Origin: HGM11788 sp964654945
GTDB taxonomy: Bacteria > Bacillota > Clostridia > Lachnospirales > CAG-274
Assembly: GCA_964654945.1 (NCBI GenBank)
Contig: CAZZLN010000027.1
Location: forward strand, 1 to 24,073
Direction of reading: 5' to 3'
DNA length: 24,073 nt
Shown here: positions 14,876-22,515 of the stretch, piece by piece
How positions within the stretch are numbered: position 1 is the first letter of the stretch
How the letters are laid out: every line of letters begins with the position of its first letter
Position numbers and translations under genes: made by a program
The notes under the pieces: generated by a model
Told to the model about the DNA's origin: nothing
The model's input: only the letters and a program-made list of their open reading frames with translations
The model's database searches: none

Positions 14876-15604
14876 TTAATTGTAATAAATATTGTAAACC
14901 TCGTCTGTATAGCTGTTATCGGCATTATACACAATAAGACTTTTTTCAGCCTTTAAGGCTGCTTTTCCGCCTTTTACAAATTCAAGCAGCACAAGGCTTG
15001 GTTCTCTGCCATAATAAGGCAATACAAAACGCATAACCTTTGGCTCAATTTTATATTTTCTTGCATTATAAAAAATATCCGTAAGTCTTTCAGGTCTGTG
15101 AACCATATAAAGCCTGCCTCCGAATTTAAGCATTTTATCAGAGGCATTAAAAACATCGGATATATCACACATTATTTCATGTCTTGCTATTGCCTTTGGA
15201 GAAGTGTCATTAATGCTGCCGGCACCCACTGTCATATATGGGGGATTGCAGGTTACAACATCAAAGCTTTGAAGCTTAAAATAATCCTCAATTTTTTTAA
15301 TATCCCCACAGACAATATCAATTTTATTTTCAAGACTGTTGTATTTAATTGAACGCATTGCCATATTTGCCGATACGCTTTGAAGCTCTATGGCTGAAAA
15401 ATGCTCTCCATTTGTTTTTGCTTCAAGAAGAATAGGTATAACACCTGTGCCTGTGCATAAATCAAGAGCTTTTTCATATTTTTTAACCTTTGCAAATCCG
15501 CTTAAAAGCACTGAATCCTGTCCAAAACAAAAGCCTTTTGTATTCTGAATTATTTTATAATTATTTCTGTGCAAATCGTCTAATCTTTCATTTTCCAAAA
15601 GCAT
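14876..15604 (-). CDS. trmN6: tRNA1(Val) A37 N6-methyltransferase family (TrmN6/YabB)
   Basis: 242 aa. Rossmann-fold methyltransferase with SAM motif DLCTGTGVI (48-56) and the amino-methyltransferase catalytic motif NPPY (120-123). The N-terminus (LENERLDDL, TKGFCFGQDSVLLSGF) is typical of the YfiC/YabB group, which methylates N6 of A37 in tRNA1(Val). The position between ricT and rsmI is the Bacillus yabB position, supporting orthology. Its ATG overlaps the ricT stop by one base (TAATG), so translation is probably coupled. Exact tRNA specificity is inferred from the family. Confidence 0.9.
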   Translation of the reverse strand: MLLENERLDDLHRNNYKIIQNTKGFCFGQDSVLLSGFAKVKKYEKALDLCTGTGVIPILLEAKTNGEHFSAIELQSVSANMAMRSIKYNSLENKIDIVCGDIKKIEDYFKLQSFDVVTCNPPYMTVGAGSINDTSPKAIARHEIMCDISDVFNASDKMLKFGGRLYMVHRPERLTDIFYNARKYKIEPKVMRFVLPYYGREPSLVLLEFVKGGKAALKAEKSLIVYNADNSYTDEVYNIYYN

Positions 15605-16482
15605 TAATCTAAAATTTCCTTTAACTCTTCCTTTTCTTCCTTAGACATTTTTTCGTCAGTTCTGTGTTTTCTCTTAATTATTTTAATTTCTTCAGGAGAA
15701 AAATAGCTTACGGTAACATCATTTTTAGGCGGTTTTCTTATAGCAGTTTTAATAACCTGCTTCAAAACGCTTACACTTAAAACCTCTCCCTCTCCCTCCG
15801 GAGTTGAAATAATATCACCCTCCTTAGGCAGATTTTTAATAAGTTCCTCATAGGTTTTCTGCTCATATTTCAGACAGCACATAAGTCTGCCGCATACGCC
15901 TGAAATTTTAGAGGGATTAAGTGACAAGCCTTGATCCTTAGCCATTTTAATGCTGACAGGGTGGAAGTCACCAAGAAATGTGGCACAGCACAGAGTTCTG
16001 CCGCATATACCTATGCCATTTACCATTTTTGCTTCATCTCTTACACCAATCTGTCTTAATTCAATTCTTGTTCTAAAAACAGATGCAAGGTCTTTAACAA
16101 GCTCTCTAAAATCTATTCTGCCATCTGCAGTAAAATAGAATATAATCTTATTATTATCAAATGTGTATTCAACGTCAATAAGCTTCATTTCAAGCTTATG
16201 CTTTTTTATTTTTTCAACACAGATAGAAAAAGCTTCTTTTTCTTTAGCTTTGTTTTCTGCGTTTTTTTGTTCATCTTCTTCTGTGGCAATTCTCATTACC
16301 TTTTTAAGAGGCGGTATAATTTCACTTTCGTCAACATCTCTGCTGCCTATTTCAACCATACCATATTCCACACCTCTTGCAGTTTCAACAATAACGGCAT
16401 CTCCACGTTTAATATCCATATTATCAGGGTCAAAATAATAAATTTTGCCTGCTTTTTTAAATCTTATTCCTACAACAATCAT
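15604..16482 (-). CDS. ricT: RicT (YaaT), PSP1-domain Fe-S regulator
   Basis: 292 aa. In Bacillus, RicT joins RicA and RicF in an Fe-S complex that promotes RNase Y-dependent mRNA maturation and Spo0A activation. Six cysteines in two CGR-x2-CC motifs (Cys160/165/166 in CGRTLCC and Cys197/202/203 in CGRLMCC) fit cluster binding. The C-terminal part has basic and acidic tails (KRKHRTDEK, KEEKEELKEIL). AAAGGAG is inside the end of holB, 7 bases before the ATG, and the holB stop is 1 base away. ricA and ricF are not in this window. Confident by motif and by holB-ricT order. Confidence 0.94.
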   Translation of the reverse strand: MIVVGIRFKKAGKIYYFDPDNMDIKRGDAVIVETARGVEYGMVEIGSRDVDESEIIPPLKKVMRIATEEDEQKNAENKAKEKEAFSICVEKIKKHKLEMKLIDVEYTFDNNKIIFYFTADGRIDFRELVKDLASVFRTRIELRQIGVRDEAKMVNGIGICGRTLCCATFLGDFHPVSIKMAKDQGLSLNPSKISGVCGRLMCCLKYEQKTYEELIKNLPKEGDIISTPEGEGEVLSVSVLKQVIKTAIRKPPKNDVTVSYFSPEEIKIIKRKHRTDEKMSKEEKEELKEILD

Positions 16483-16483
16483 T

Positions 16484-17473
16484 TTATTTCTCCTTTATCT
16501 TAAAAAACAAAGCCTCAACTGCCATCTGCCTGTTGGCATTGTTAATGTTCAGATTATTTCTGGTGGTATTTATAGCTTCGCATCTTCTGATAAGTGCCCC
16601 TGTATCAGTCTTTGAAACTTTTTTAATAGTTTCTGCTATATCCTTTTGAATTACATTTTTAATATTTCCTGTTGATTTTAGCACAAGAGCATCTCTGTAA
16701 AGCAAAAACATATCCTCAAGTATTTCATCACACTGATTTTTTTCATAATCTTTAAAGGTATCGGCAAGCTTATAAAGCCTTATCATATCACAATCCTCAA
16801 GCTCATCAATAAGCTCTATTGCTTTTAAGCGGTTTTCCCTGAATTCTTCAGACTGGGAAAGCACTATTGCTCTGCCTATATTCCCTTGTGAATAAGATGA
16901 ATACAGCATTGCTTTTTCCATATCAAGTCCATTATTTTTGACAAGATAATCGGCAGCTTTTTGCTGTGAAACAGGTCTTAACTTAAAAATAATACATCTT
17001 GAAAGAATTGTACTGAGAAATTTATTGCTGTTTTCACAAAGCAATAAAAATTTAACATAAGAGGGTGGCTCCTCAAGGCTTTTTAAAAAAGCATTTTGAG
17101 CAGCCACATTCATTTTATCTGCATCGGGAATTATGAAAATTTTATATCTGCAATTATACGGATTTACTGCCACATTCTGTAATATCTGCTCTCTCACATC
17201 ATCAACGGATATAACAGTCTTTTTATGAGTTACATATATAATATCGGGATTACTGCCCGAATTAAAGCTCTGACAGCTTATGCAATTATCACAGGCTTCA
17301 CTTTTTCCTCTGCTACAGTTTAACGCTTTTGCAAAGGCATTTGCAATAGTAAGTTTACCCATTCCTTTTGCACCTTCAAAAATATATGCGTGATTGACTC
17401 TGTCATTTGCAATTGAGCTTTTAAGGTTATTTATTAAATTTTCATTACCGCAAATTTCAGAAAAATTATTCAT
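16484..17473 (-). CDS. holB: DNA polymerase III delta' subunit
   Basis: 329 aa. Clamp-loader subunit that helps load the sliding clamp on DNA. AAA+ features: P-loop GAKGMGKL (34-41), four zinc-ribbon cysteines (53, 61, 64, 67) and the SRC motif in LSRCIIF, which contacts ATP of the neighbouring subunit. The C-terminal collar domain is shorter and less conserved. It lies 2 bases after tmk with only a weak ribosome site, so translational coupling is likely. Gene order tmk-holB-ricT is the standard Firmicute arrangement. Confidence 0.93.
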   Translation of the reverse strand: MNNFSEICGNENLINNLKSSIANDRVNHAYIFEGAKGMGKLTIANAFAKALNCSRGKSEACDNCISCQSFNSGSNPDIIYVTHKKTVISVDDVREQILQNVAVNPYNCRYKIFIIPDADKMNVAAQNAFLKSLEEPPSYVKFLLLCENSNKFLSTILSRCIIFKLRPVSQQKAADYLVKNNGLDMEKAMLYSSYSQGNIGRAIVLSQSEEFRENRLKAIELIDELEDCDMIRLYKLADTFKDYEKNQCDEILEDMFLLYRDALVLKSTGNIKNVIQKDIAETIKKVSKTDTGALIRRCEAINTTRNNLNINNANRQMAVEALFFKIKEK

Positions 17474-17475
17474 AA

Positions 17476-18108
17476 TTAAATACTTCTGCTTTTAAGCAGT
17501 TTTTCTACTCCTTCGACAATAGCATTATGTATATCCTCAACACTCATTAAAGCATCAATAGTTTTTATTCTGCTTTTGTTTTTTCTGCTAAGATGTACAT
17601 AGCCATCATAAACCCTCTGATGAAAATTAAAGCTTTCAGCCTCCATACGGTCAAGCTCTGCCTGTTTTTCTTTTCTGGCAATACCGTCCTCAGGCTTTAA
17701 TTTAAGGAAAAAAGTAATATCAGGCTCCAGATCACCAACAGCATATCTGTTTATATTTTTAATAAGCCTTTCACCCATTGACCTTGCAAACCCCTGATAC
17801 ACAAGATTTGAGTCTAAAAATCTGTCGCTTATAACAACTCCGCCTTCATTTAAAGCCGGAAGTATAACATCTCTAACGTGCTGAGCTCTTGCGGCAGCAT
17901 AAAGAAGTGCCTCTGTTATATCGCACATTTCGCCGTTATTTTTATCAAGTATTATTTCTCTTATTTTTTCGCTTATGGGAGTACCTCCCGGCTCTCTCGT
18001 GCAGACAACCTTATAACCTTTATTAATAAAATAATCCCTCAGCATATTTATCTGGGTTGTTTTTCCTGCACCGTCAGTACCCTCCATTGTTATAAATAAG
18101 CCTGACAT
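17476..18108 (-). CDS. tmk: Thymidylate kinase
   Basis: 210 aa from ATG at 18108. Phosphorylates dTMP to dTDP with ATP. Motifs: P-loop EGTDGAGKTT, the REPGGTPISEKIR segment, DRFLDSNLVYQG (base and phosphate contacts) and an arginine-rich lid RKEKQAELDRME. The frame is open 15 bases further to an ATG at 18123, but that lies inside the dehydrogenase gene with no spacing for a ribosome site. The 18108 ATG overlaps the upstream stop by one base (TAATG), so reinitiation is likely. Confidence 0.96.
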   Translation of the reverse strand: MSGLFITMEGTDGAGKTTQINMLRDYFINKGYKVVCTREPGGTPISEKIREIILDKNNGEMCDITEALLYAAARAQHVRDVILPALNEGGVVISDRFLDSNLVYQGFARSMGERLIKNINRYAVGDLEPDITFFLKLKPEDGIARKEKQAELDRMEAESFNFHQRVYDGYVHLSRKNKSRIKTIDALMSVEDIHNAIVEGVEKLLKSRSI

Positions 18109-18869
18109 TATCTTGCTAACCATCCACCGTCAACAGCTATAGTAAAACCGTTAACATAATCTGAAGCTGCTGATGCAAGGAATACTACTGCACCCTTCAT
18201 ATCTTCAGGAGTGCCCCATCTTCCTGCCGGTATTCTGTCTATAATAGCTTCGCTTCTGTCAGCATCTTTTCTGAGCTGAGTTGTGTTATTTGTAGCCATA
18301 TAACCCGGAGCAACAGCATTAACATTAATGCCCTTTGCAGCCCACTCATTAGCTAAAGCTCTTGTAAGACCCATTACCGCAGACTTACTTGAAGTGTAGG
18401 ACGGAACTCTGATGCCGCCCTGATAGCTTAACATAGATGCAACATTAATAATCTTTCCGCCGCTTTCCTGTGCAACAAATTCTTTAGCAAATGCCTGTGA
18501 AAGAAAGAATACAACCTTTAAGTTAATATCAATAACTCTGTCCCATGCTTGTTCAGATACATCAATAGCATCTTCTCTTGAAATAATGCCTGCATTGTTT
18601 ACAAGAATATCAACTCTTGAATATGCAGCCTTTGCTTCTGATATAATTCTTTCAATAGGCTCAGTTGTGCCTAAATCAGCAATAATTTCAGTAAACTCGC
18701 CACCGTTTTCTTCAATAAGAGCCTTGGTTTCAGCACAGCTTCTTCTGGCTACACCGCAAACCTTTGCGCCCGCTTGAGAAAGGGCAACACACATTCCCTG
18801 TCCAAGACCTGTGTTGGCTCCTGTAACAACTGCAACCTTACCGCTTAAATTAAACTTATCAAGAATCAT
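18108..18869 (-). CDS. kduD: 2-dehydro-3-deoxy-D-gluconate 5-dehydrogenase (KduD-type SDR)
   Basis: 253 aa, exactly the length of E. coli KduD, with close agreement in remembered blocks such as INVNAVAPGYMATNNT, IPAGRWGTPEDM and the C-terminus YVNGFTIAVDGGWLAR. Classical short-chain dehydrogenase: TGANTGLG (16-23), NNAG (91-94), Ser145 and Y158-x3-K162. KduD reduces 5-keto-4-deoxyuronate-derived diketo sugar acids in pectin/uronate breakdown with NAD(H). ATG at 18869 follows AAAGGTG; the frame extends 12 codons upstream but without a ribosome site. No kduI or other uronate genes are here. It leads the tmk-holB operon with a one-base overlap, an unusual context. Confidence 0.9.
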   Translation of the reverse strand: MILDKFNLSGKVAVVTGANTGLGQGMCVALSQAGAKVCGVARRSCAETKALIEENGGEFTEIIADLGTTEPIERIISEAKAAYSRVDILVNNAGIISREDAIDVSEQAWDRVIDINLKVVFFLSQAFAKEFVAQESGGKIINVASMLSYQGGIRVPSYTSSKSAVMGLTRALANEWAAKGINVNAVAPGYMATNNTTQLRKDADRSEAIIDRIPAGRWGTPEDMKGAVVFLASAASDYVNGFTIAVDGGWLAR

Positions 18870-18904
18870 AAAAATCACCTTTCTTTTTATATTTTTATAT
18901 TTCA

Positions 18905-18910
18905 ATTATA
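18905..18910 (-). promoter_or_regulatory. Extended -10 promoter of the kduD-tmk operon
   Basis: Minus strand TGT-TATAAT about 35 bases before the kduD ATG. A clear -35 is missing, which an extended -10 can offset. This would be the main promoter for the six-gene unit down to rsmI. Confidence 0.55.
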
Positions 18911-18961
18911 ACACATAAGATATAATTTTGCTACATAAAAAAATTAATAATATGAAAAATA

Positions 18962-18990
18962 TTGAAAATATTAAAATTATGTGGTATATT
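18962..18990 (+). promoter_or_regulatory. sigmaA promoter of the dtxR-trx unit
   Basis: TTGAAA (18962-18967), 17-bp spacer, TATATT (18985-18990), 23 bases before the ATG at 19014. It is divergent from the kduD promoter about 50 bp away. Confidence 0.72.
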
Positions 18991-19013
18991 AATTGAAATG
19001 GGAGGTGTAAACT

Positions 19014-19382
19014 ATGGCAATACAGGAATCAGGAGAGAATTATTTAGAGGCTATATTAGTGCTTAAAGAAAAAAACGGTTATGTAAGGGCAGTTGATATT
19101 GCTCATATGCTGGGTTTTTCAAAACCAAGTGTAAGCAGAGCAATGTCTGTATTAAAAAAAGACGGATATATTGAAACAGACGGTCTTAACCAAATATTGC
19201 TCACTGAATCAGGCAGAAAAATAGCAGAAACCATATACGAAAGACATCAGGTTATAACAAAATTTCTTGTGTCCATAGGGGTTGACGAAGAAACAGCAGC
19301 CAATGATGCCTGTCGTATAGAACACGCAATTAGTCCTGTATCATTTGAAAAAATAAAAGAGAAGTTTTTTAATAAGGAGTGA
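19014..19382 (+). CDS. DtxR/MntR-family metal-dependent regulator
   Basis: 122 aa: an N-terminal winged HTH (about 4-65, with VRAVDIAHMLGFSKPSVSRAM as the DNA-binding helices) and the dimerisation/metal domain; the SH3-like third domain of DtxR is absent, as in MntR. Candidate metal ligands by alignment: Glu12, His78, Cys100, Glu103, His104. The motif NDACRIEH has Cys where MntR has Glu99 and DtxR has Cys102, so the site looks more DtxR/iron-like; the usual Asp8/Met10 position is Asn9. GGGAGGTG lies 6 bases before ATG. The thioredoxin gene starts 5 bases after its stop, so the pair is one operon. The regulated genes are not in this window unless it controls itself or the divergent kduD. Confidence 0.9.
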   Translation: MAIQESGENYLEAILVLKEKNGYVRAVDIAHMLGFSKPSVSRAMSVLKKDGYIETDGLNQILLTESGRKIAETIYERHQVITKFLVSIGVDEETAANDACRIEHAISPVSFEKIKEKFFNKE

Positions 19383-19387
19383 TTTTT

Positions 19388-19696
19388 ATGGTAGTTAATA
19401 CTGATACTGATAATTTTGAAAATGAAGTTTTAAAAAGCGATAAAATTACTGTTGTAGATTTTGCAGCATCATGGTGCGGTCCATGCCAGATGATGAAGCC
19501 TGTTTTTCATTCTCTTGCAGAAGAAAAAGATGAATATAAATTCTGCTCAATTGACATTGATAAATCACCTATAACCGCAAATGATTATAAAGTTCAATTT
19601 GTGCCTACATTCATAGCATTTAAAAACGGTGCTGAAATAGGCAGATGTGTCGGTGTTGTTTCTAAAGAAGAAATATTACAGATAATTAAAAGCTGA
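19388..19696 (+). CDS. trxA: Thioredoxin
   Basis: 102 aa. Disulphide reductase with active site WCGPC (Cys30, Cys33), preceded by VVDFAASWCGPC and followed by the cis-proline segment FVPTFIAF and the GxEIGRCVG loop. Fold order and length are those of a classical cytosolic thioredoxin. An in-frame GTG lies three codons earlier, but AAGGAG (at the end of the dtxR gene) is 8 bases before this ATG, which fixes the start. Co-transcribed with the DtxR-type regulator, which suggests linked metal and thiol-redox responses. No thioredoxin reductase is adjacent, so its electron donor is not shown here. Confidence 0.93.
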   Translation: MVVNTDTDNFENEVLKSDKITVVDFAASWCGPCQMMKPVFHSLAEEKDEYKFCSIDIDKSPITANDYKVQFVPTFIAFKNGAEIGRCVGVVSKEEILQIIKS

Positions 19697-19723
19697 GAAA
19701 TTAACCTCAGCTTTTATTTTTTT
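19688..19723. terminator. Bidirectional terminator between trx and the EamA gene, holding both stops
   Basis: AAAAGCTGAG, loop AAATTAAC, CTCAGCTTTT, then ATTTTTTT. The trx TGA (19694-19696) lies in the left arm and the TGA of the converging transporter gene (19709-19707) in the right arm. It is the second such arrangement in the window (compare 11981-12001). Confidence 0.93.
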
Positions 19724-20594
19724 CTGATAACAAAAGTCCTGCAAAGGTCAGCACAATACCAATAGCTGACACAGGTGTTATTTTTTCATTAAGCACAATA
19801 ACCGCAGCTATAACAGTGATTGCAGGATTTATGTAAATATAAATTGAAGTTTTAACTGCACCAAGAATTTGAACAGCTTTATTCCACGTAGAAAAGCATA
19901 TTGCACAGGCAAAAACGCCCAGAAACACAAAATTTAACAGTATTTCAGGTTTTATAAGGGCTGTCAGGTCGGGACTGAAATCATAAATAAAAAGTGCAGG
20001 CAGCATAAATATTATGCCATATTCAAATATTCTTCTTGTAGAACCGGTAATATTATAGCCAAAGGTCGTTATCTTTTTTGAAAGCACGGAATAAAATGCC
20101 CATATAACAGCCGCCATAAGTGCAAGAAAATCCCCAAAGGGATTAATGGCTAAAGTTTTGGCACCATTGAATGTTATTATGGCTATTCCTGTCATAGCAA
20201 CTGCAAAGCCTGTAAAAAAATATATATTAGGCTTTTCACCCTTTAAAAATATATATGAAAGCAAGCCTGTAAAAAACGGTGCGGCAGCAATTATTATGCC
20301 TACATTTGATGCAAAGGTATAGGAAAGAGCAATATTTTCAAAAAGATAATAAAGAGTTACACCACACAAGCCTGCAAGAGCAAAGGTTATTTCCTGTTTA
20401 ATATTATTGGTTTTAACAAGCTTTGGATACCCTATAAAAAGAACCGTAAGTCCTATTGCAAAACGTATAAACAGTATTTCAACAGGTGTGAAATATGACA
20501 AAAGCACCTTTGTGCATATGTAGGTATTTGCCCATACAATTATTGTAAAAAGTGCAAGCAAATGACCTTTTAAGTTACTGTTGGGCTTAGTCAC
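19707..20594 (-). CDS. EamA (DMT) family transporter
   Basis: About 295 aa, with ten predicted hydrophobic helices in two EamA repeats (first about 8-130, second about 140-290). It starts GHLLALFTIIVWANTYICTK and has a glycine-rich helix end AFAGLLLSE. Inner-membrane metabolite or drug exporter; the substrate cannot be read from sequence. There is no ATG near the N-terminus. The frame is open to 20609 (TTG), but GTG at 20594 overlaps the pfkA stop by 8 bases (GTGACTAA) and gives the usual N-terminus; the TTG at 20597 is an alternative. Translation is probably coupled to pfkA. Start uncertain, identity firm. Confidence 0.88.
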   Translation of the reverse strand: MTKPNSNLKGHLLALFTIIVWANTYICTKVLLSYFTPVEILFIRFAIGLTVLFIGYPKLVKTNNIKQEITFALAGLCGVTLYYLFENIALSYTFASNVGIIIAAAPFFTGLLSYIFLKGEKPNIYFFTGFAVAMTGIAIITFNGAKTLAINPFGDFLALMAAVIWAFYSVLSKKITTFGYNITGSTRRIFEYGIIFMLPALFIYDFSPDLTALIKPEILLNFVFLGVFACAICFSTWNKAVQILGAVKTSIYIYINPAITVIAAVIVLNEKITPVSAIGIVLTFAGLLLSEKNKS

Positions 20595-21663
20595 CAAAAG
20601 AAATGCCAACCTTTCTTGCTGATTGTATTACCTGATGGTCCAAAGGTACTGTTTTAAGCTTTCCTGCAACATCTCTTAATGCTACCCCATTGGCATCACC
20701 ATTTTTAATACCAACCATATAGCCGTATTTCTTTTCTTTTATAAGCTGTGCAGCAAATGCACCAAGTCTTGTACAAAGCACTCTGTCATAAGAATTAGGA
20801 GAACCTCCCCTTTGAATATGTCCCGGAATTACAACTCTTACCTCATGCTTTGCAGCCTGTTCAATTTCTGCCGCAAGTCTGTATGCAATAGAAGAATAAG
20901 GCATTTCACTTCTTGCTTTTTTAAATTCTTTTTTAGTCATTTTACTTTCCTCAACTGATATTGCACCCTCTGCAACTGCAACAATTGAAAATGTTTTCCC
21001 GGCTTTTGTTCTTCTGTCTATCTCGTCTTTTATTCTGTTAATATCATAAGGTATTTCAGGAATAACAATAACATCAGCACCGCCGGCTACTCCTGAATAA
21101 AGAGTGAGCCAGCCGGCTTTATGCCCCATAACCTCAACAACAAATATTCTTCCATGAGATGTTGCTGTTGAATGAATTCTGTCTATAACATCTGTTGCTA
21201 CATCCATGGCTGAATGAAAGCCGAATGTAACCTCTGTTCCCCAAAGGTCATTGTCAATTGTCTTTGGCAGGGTTATAACATTAAGTCCCTCAACACTTAG
21301 CATATTTGCAGTTTTGTGAGTACCGTTTCCGCCAAGGACAACAAGGCAGTCAAGTCCCATTTTTTTATAGGTATCTTTCATTGCTTCAACCTTGTCAATT
21401 CCATCATCGCCTACTTCACGCATTAATTTAAAAGGCTGTCTTGAAGTGCCTAAAATTGTGCCTCCAAGAGTTAGTATTCCTGAAAAATCTCTTTCTTTAA
21501 GCTTAGTGTAATCACACTCAATAAGTCCTCTGTAGCCATCCTTTATACCGTATATTTCAACATTTTTTCCAAGCTCATTATAAAGGACCTTTGCAACACC
21601 ACGCATAGTAGCATTAAGTCCCTGACAATCTCCACCACTTGTCAGCATACCAATTTTTAACAT
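20587..21663 (-). CDS. pfkA: 6-phosphofructokinase (group III type)
   Basis: 358 aa. Phosphorylates fructose-6-phosphate at C1. Visible are TSGGDCQGLNA (8-18), GTSRQPF, the phosphoryl-donor loop GGNGTHKTA (111-119), the catalytic segment PKTIDND (133-139, Asp137), MGHKAGW and a C-terminal PGHIQRGG. Lys134 in PKTIDND and overall length place it in the mixed ATP/pyrophosphate group III rather than the 320-aa E. coli PfkA (PGTIDND). Asn113 replaces the Asp usual in GGDGT/GGDGS (E. coli Asp103), which I associate with a Clostridia subgroup. The phosphate donor therefore cannot be fixed from sequence. AAAAGGAG lies 8 bases before ATG. Its end overlaps the EamA gene. Confidence 0.93.
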   Translation of the reverse strand: MLKIGMLTSGGDCQGLNATMRGVAKVLYNELGKNVEIYGIKDGYRGLIECDYTKLKERDFSGILTLGGTILGTSRQPFKLMREVGDDGIDKVEAMKDTYKKMGLDCLVVLGGNGTHKTANMLSVEGLNVITLPKTIDNDLWGTEVTFGFHSAMDVATDVIDRIHSTATSHGRIFVVEVMGHKAGWLTLYSGVAGGADVIVIPEIPYDINRIKDEIDRRTKAGKTFSIVAVAEGAISVEESKMTKKEFKKARSEMPYSSIAYRLAAEIEQAAKHEVRVVIPGHIQRGGSPNSYDRVLCTRLGAFAAQLIKEKKYGYMVGIKNGDANGVALRDVAGKLKTVPLDHQVIQSARKVGISFGD

Positions 21664-21699
21664 TCTGCCATCTCCTTTTAAATTCTTTTTTAGTATTTT

Positions 21700-21728
21700 A
21701 TTTTAGCACATAAATTATGTCTTGTAAA
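21700..21728 (-). promoter_or_regulatory. Promoter of pfkA with extended -10
   Basis: Minus strand TTTACA (21728-21723), 17-bp spacer, TGC-TAAAAT (-10 at 21705-21700). The -35 box abuts the ispD stop codon, so pfkA can be transcribed independently of ispD. Confidence 0.65.
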
Positions 21729-22424
21729 TCAATTGTTGTTAAAATCCGATAAAATATTCTCACCCATAAACAAATCTTCGGGAGTTGTAATCTTAATATT
21801 ATAATAAGGCCCCTCAACCATTTTAACCTTAACTCCCATTCTTTCTGCAAGCATAGAATCATCTGTGCCTAAAATATTGTCCTCAAAAGCCTTTTCATAA
21901 GCTTTTTTTATAAGAGAATATTCAAATGCCTGGGGTGTATGAGCTGCCCATAACACAGACCTGTCGGGAGTTGAAATAATATTTCCGTCACTGTCACATA
22001 TTTTTATTGTATCCTTAACTCTGACACCTGAAACACAAGCCTTATGTATTTTTGTTTCTTCAATAATTTTATGAATATCATCTGAAGAAATAAAAGGTCT
22101 TACACCATCGTGAATTAGCACAATATCAGTATCATCTGATACTGCATTTAATCCATTGTAAACAGAATTTTGTCTTTCTTTTCCTCCTGCAGTAACATTT
22201 TTTATTTTTTTATAGCCATATTTTTTAACTATATTTTCATTTACAAAATCTATATCATTTTTTACGGTTACAATTACTATTTCATCAATATCATCGCTTT
22301 TTTCAAAAGCGTCAACAGTATGTGCAAGAATACTTTTGCCCCGAAGCTCTATATACTGTTTTGCAATTACACTGTTCATTCTTTTGCCAATTCCCCCTGC
22401 ACATATAATAACTGAACTTTTCAC
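21729..22424 (-). CDS. ispD: 2-C-methyl-D-erythritol 4-phosphate cytidylyltransferase
   Basis: 231 aa. Third step of the MEP isoprenoid pathway: CTP plus methylerythritol phosphate gives CDP-methylerythritol. Motifs: CAGGIGKRM (8-16) with Arg15 and Lys22 spaced as E. coli Arg20/Lys27, GGKERQNSVYNGL, IHDGVRPF, VRVKDTIK, DRSVLWAAHTPQAF, GTDDSMLAE and YYNIKITTPEDL. Complete catalytic set and normal length. The start is GTG with AAAGGATG before it. ispF is not adjacent. It may share transcription with pfkA through the 65-base gap. Confidence 0.95.
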   Translation of the reverse strand: MKSSVIICAGGIGKRMNSVIAKQYIELRGKSILAHTVDAFEKSDDIDEIVIVTVKNDIDFVNENIVKKYGYKKIKNVTAGGKERQNSVYNGLNAVSDDTDIVLIHDGVRPFISSDDIHKIIEETKIHKACVSGVRVKDTIKICDSDGNIISTPDRSVLWAAHTPQAFEYSLIKKAYEKAFEDNILGTDDSMLAERMGVKVKMVEGPYYNIKITTPEDLFMGENILSDFNNN

Positions 22425-22458
22425 AATATCATCCTTTCATATTTTTTATCCTTTCTAC

Positions 22459-22487
22459 AGTATAAACTTGAATAAAACAAATTTCAA
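22459..22487 (-). promoter_or_regulatory. sigmaA promoter of ispD
   Basis: Minus strand TTGAAA (22487-22482), 17-bp spacer, TATACT (22464-22459), about 35 bases before the GTG start. It overlaps the rightward pdp promoter candidate. Confidence 0.7.
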
Positions 22488-22496
22488 TGATAAAAT
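22468..22496 (+). promoter_or_regulatory. Candidate promoter of pdp
   Basis: TTGAAT (22468-22473), 17-bp spacer, TAAAAT (22491-22496). The transcript would start about 13 bases before the ATG, with the ribosome site at its very 5' end, which is short. It is interleaved with the ispD promoter, so the two polymerases could not bind together. Confidence 0.45.
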
Positions 22497-22515
22497 AATT
22501 TCAGGAGGTGTTTTT

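Noticed and set aside
22336..22515. N-terminal extension of pdp by 60 codons
   Set aside because: It overlaps ispD on the other strand and the promoter region, and the family start and AGGAGGTG are at 22516.
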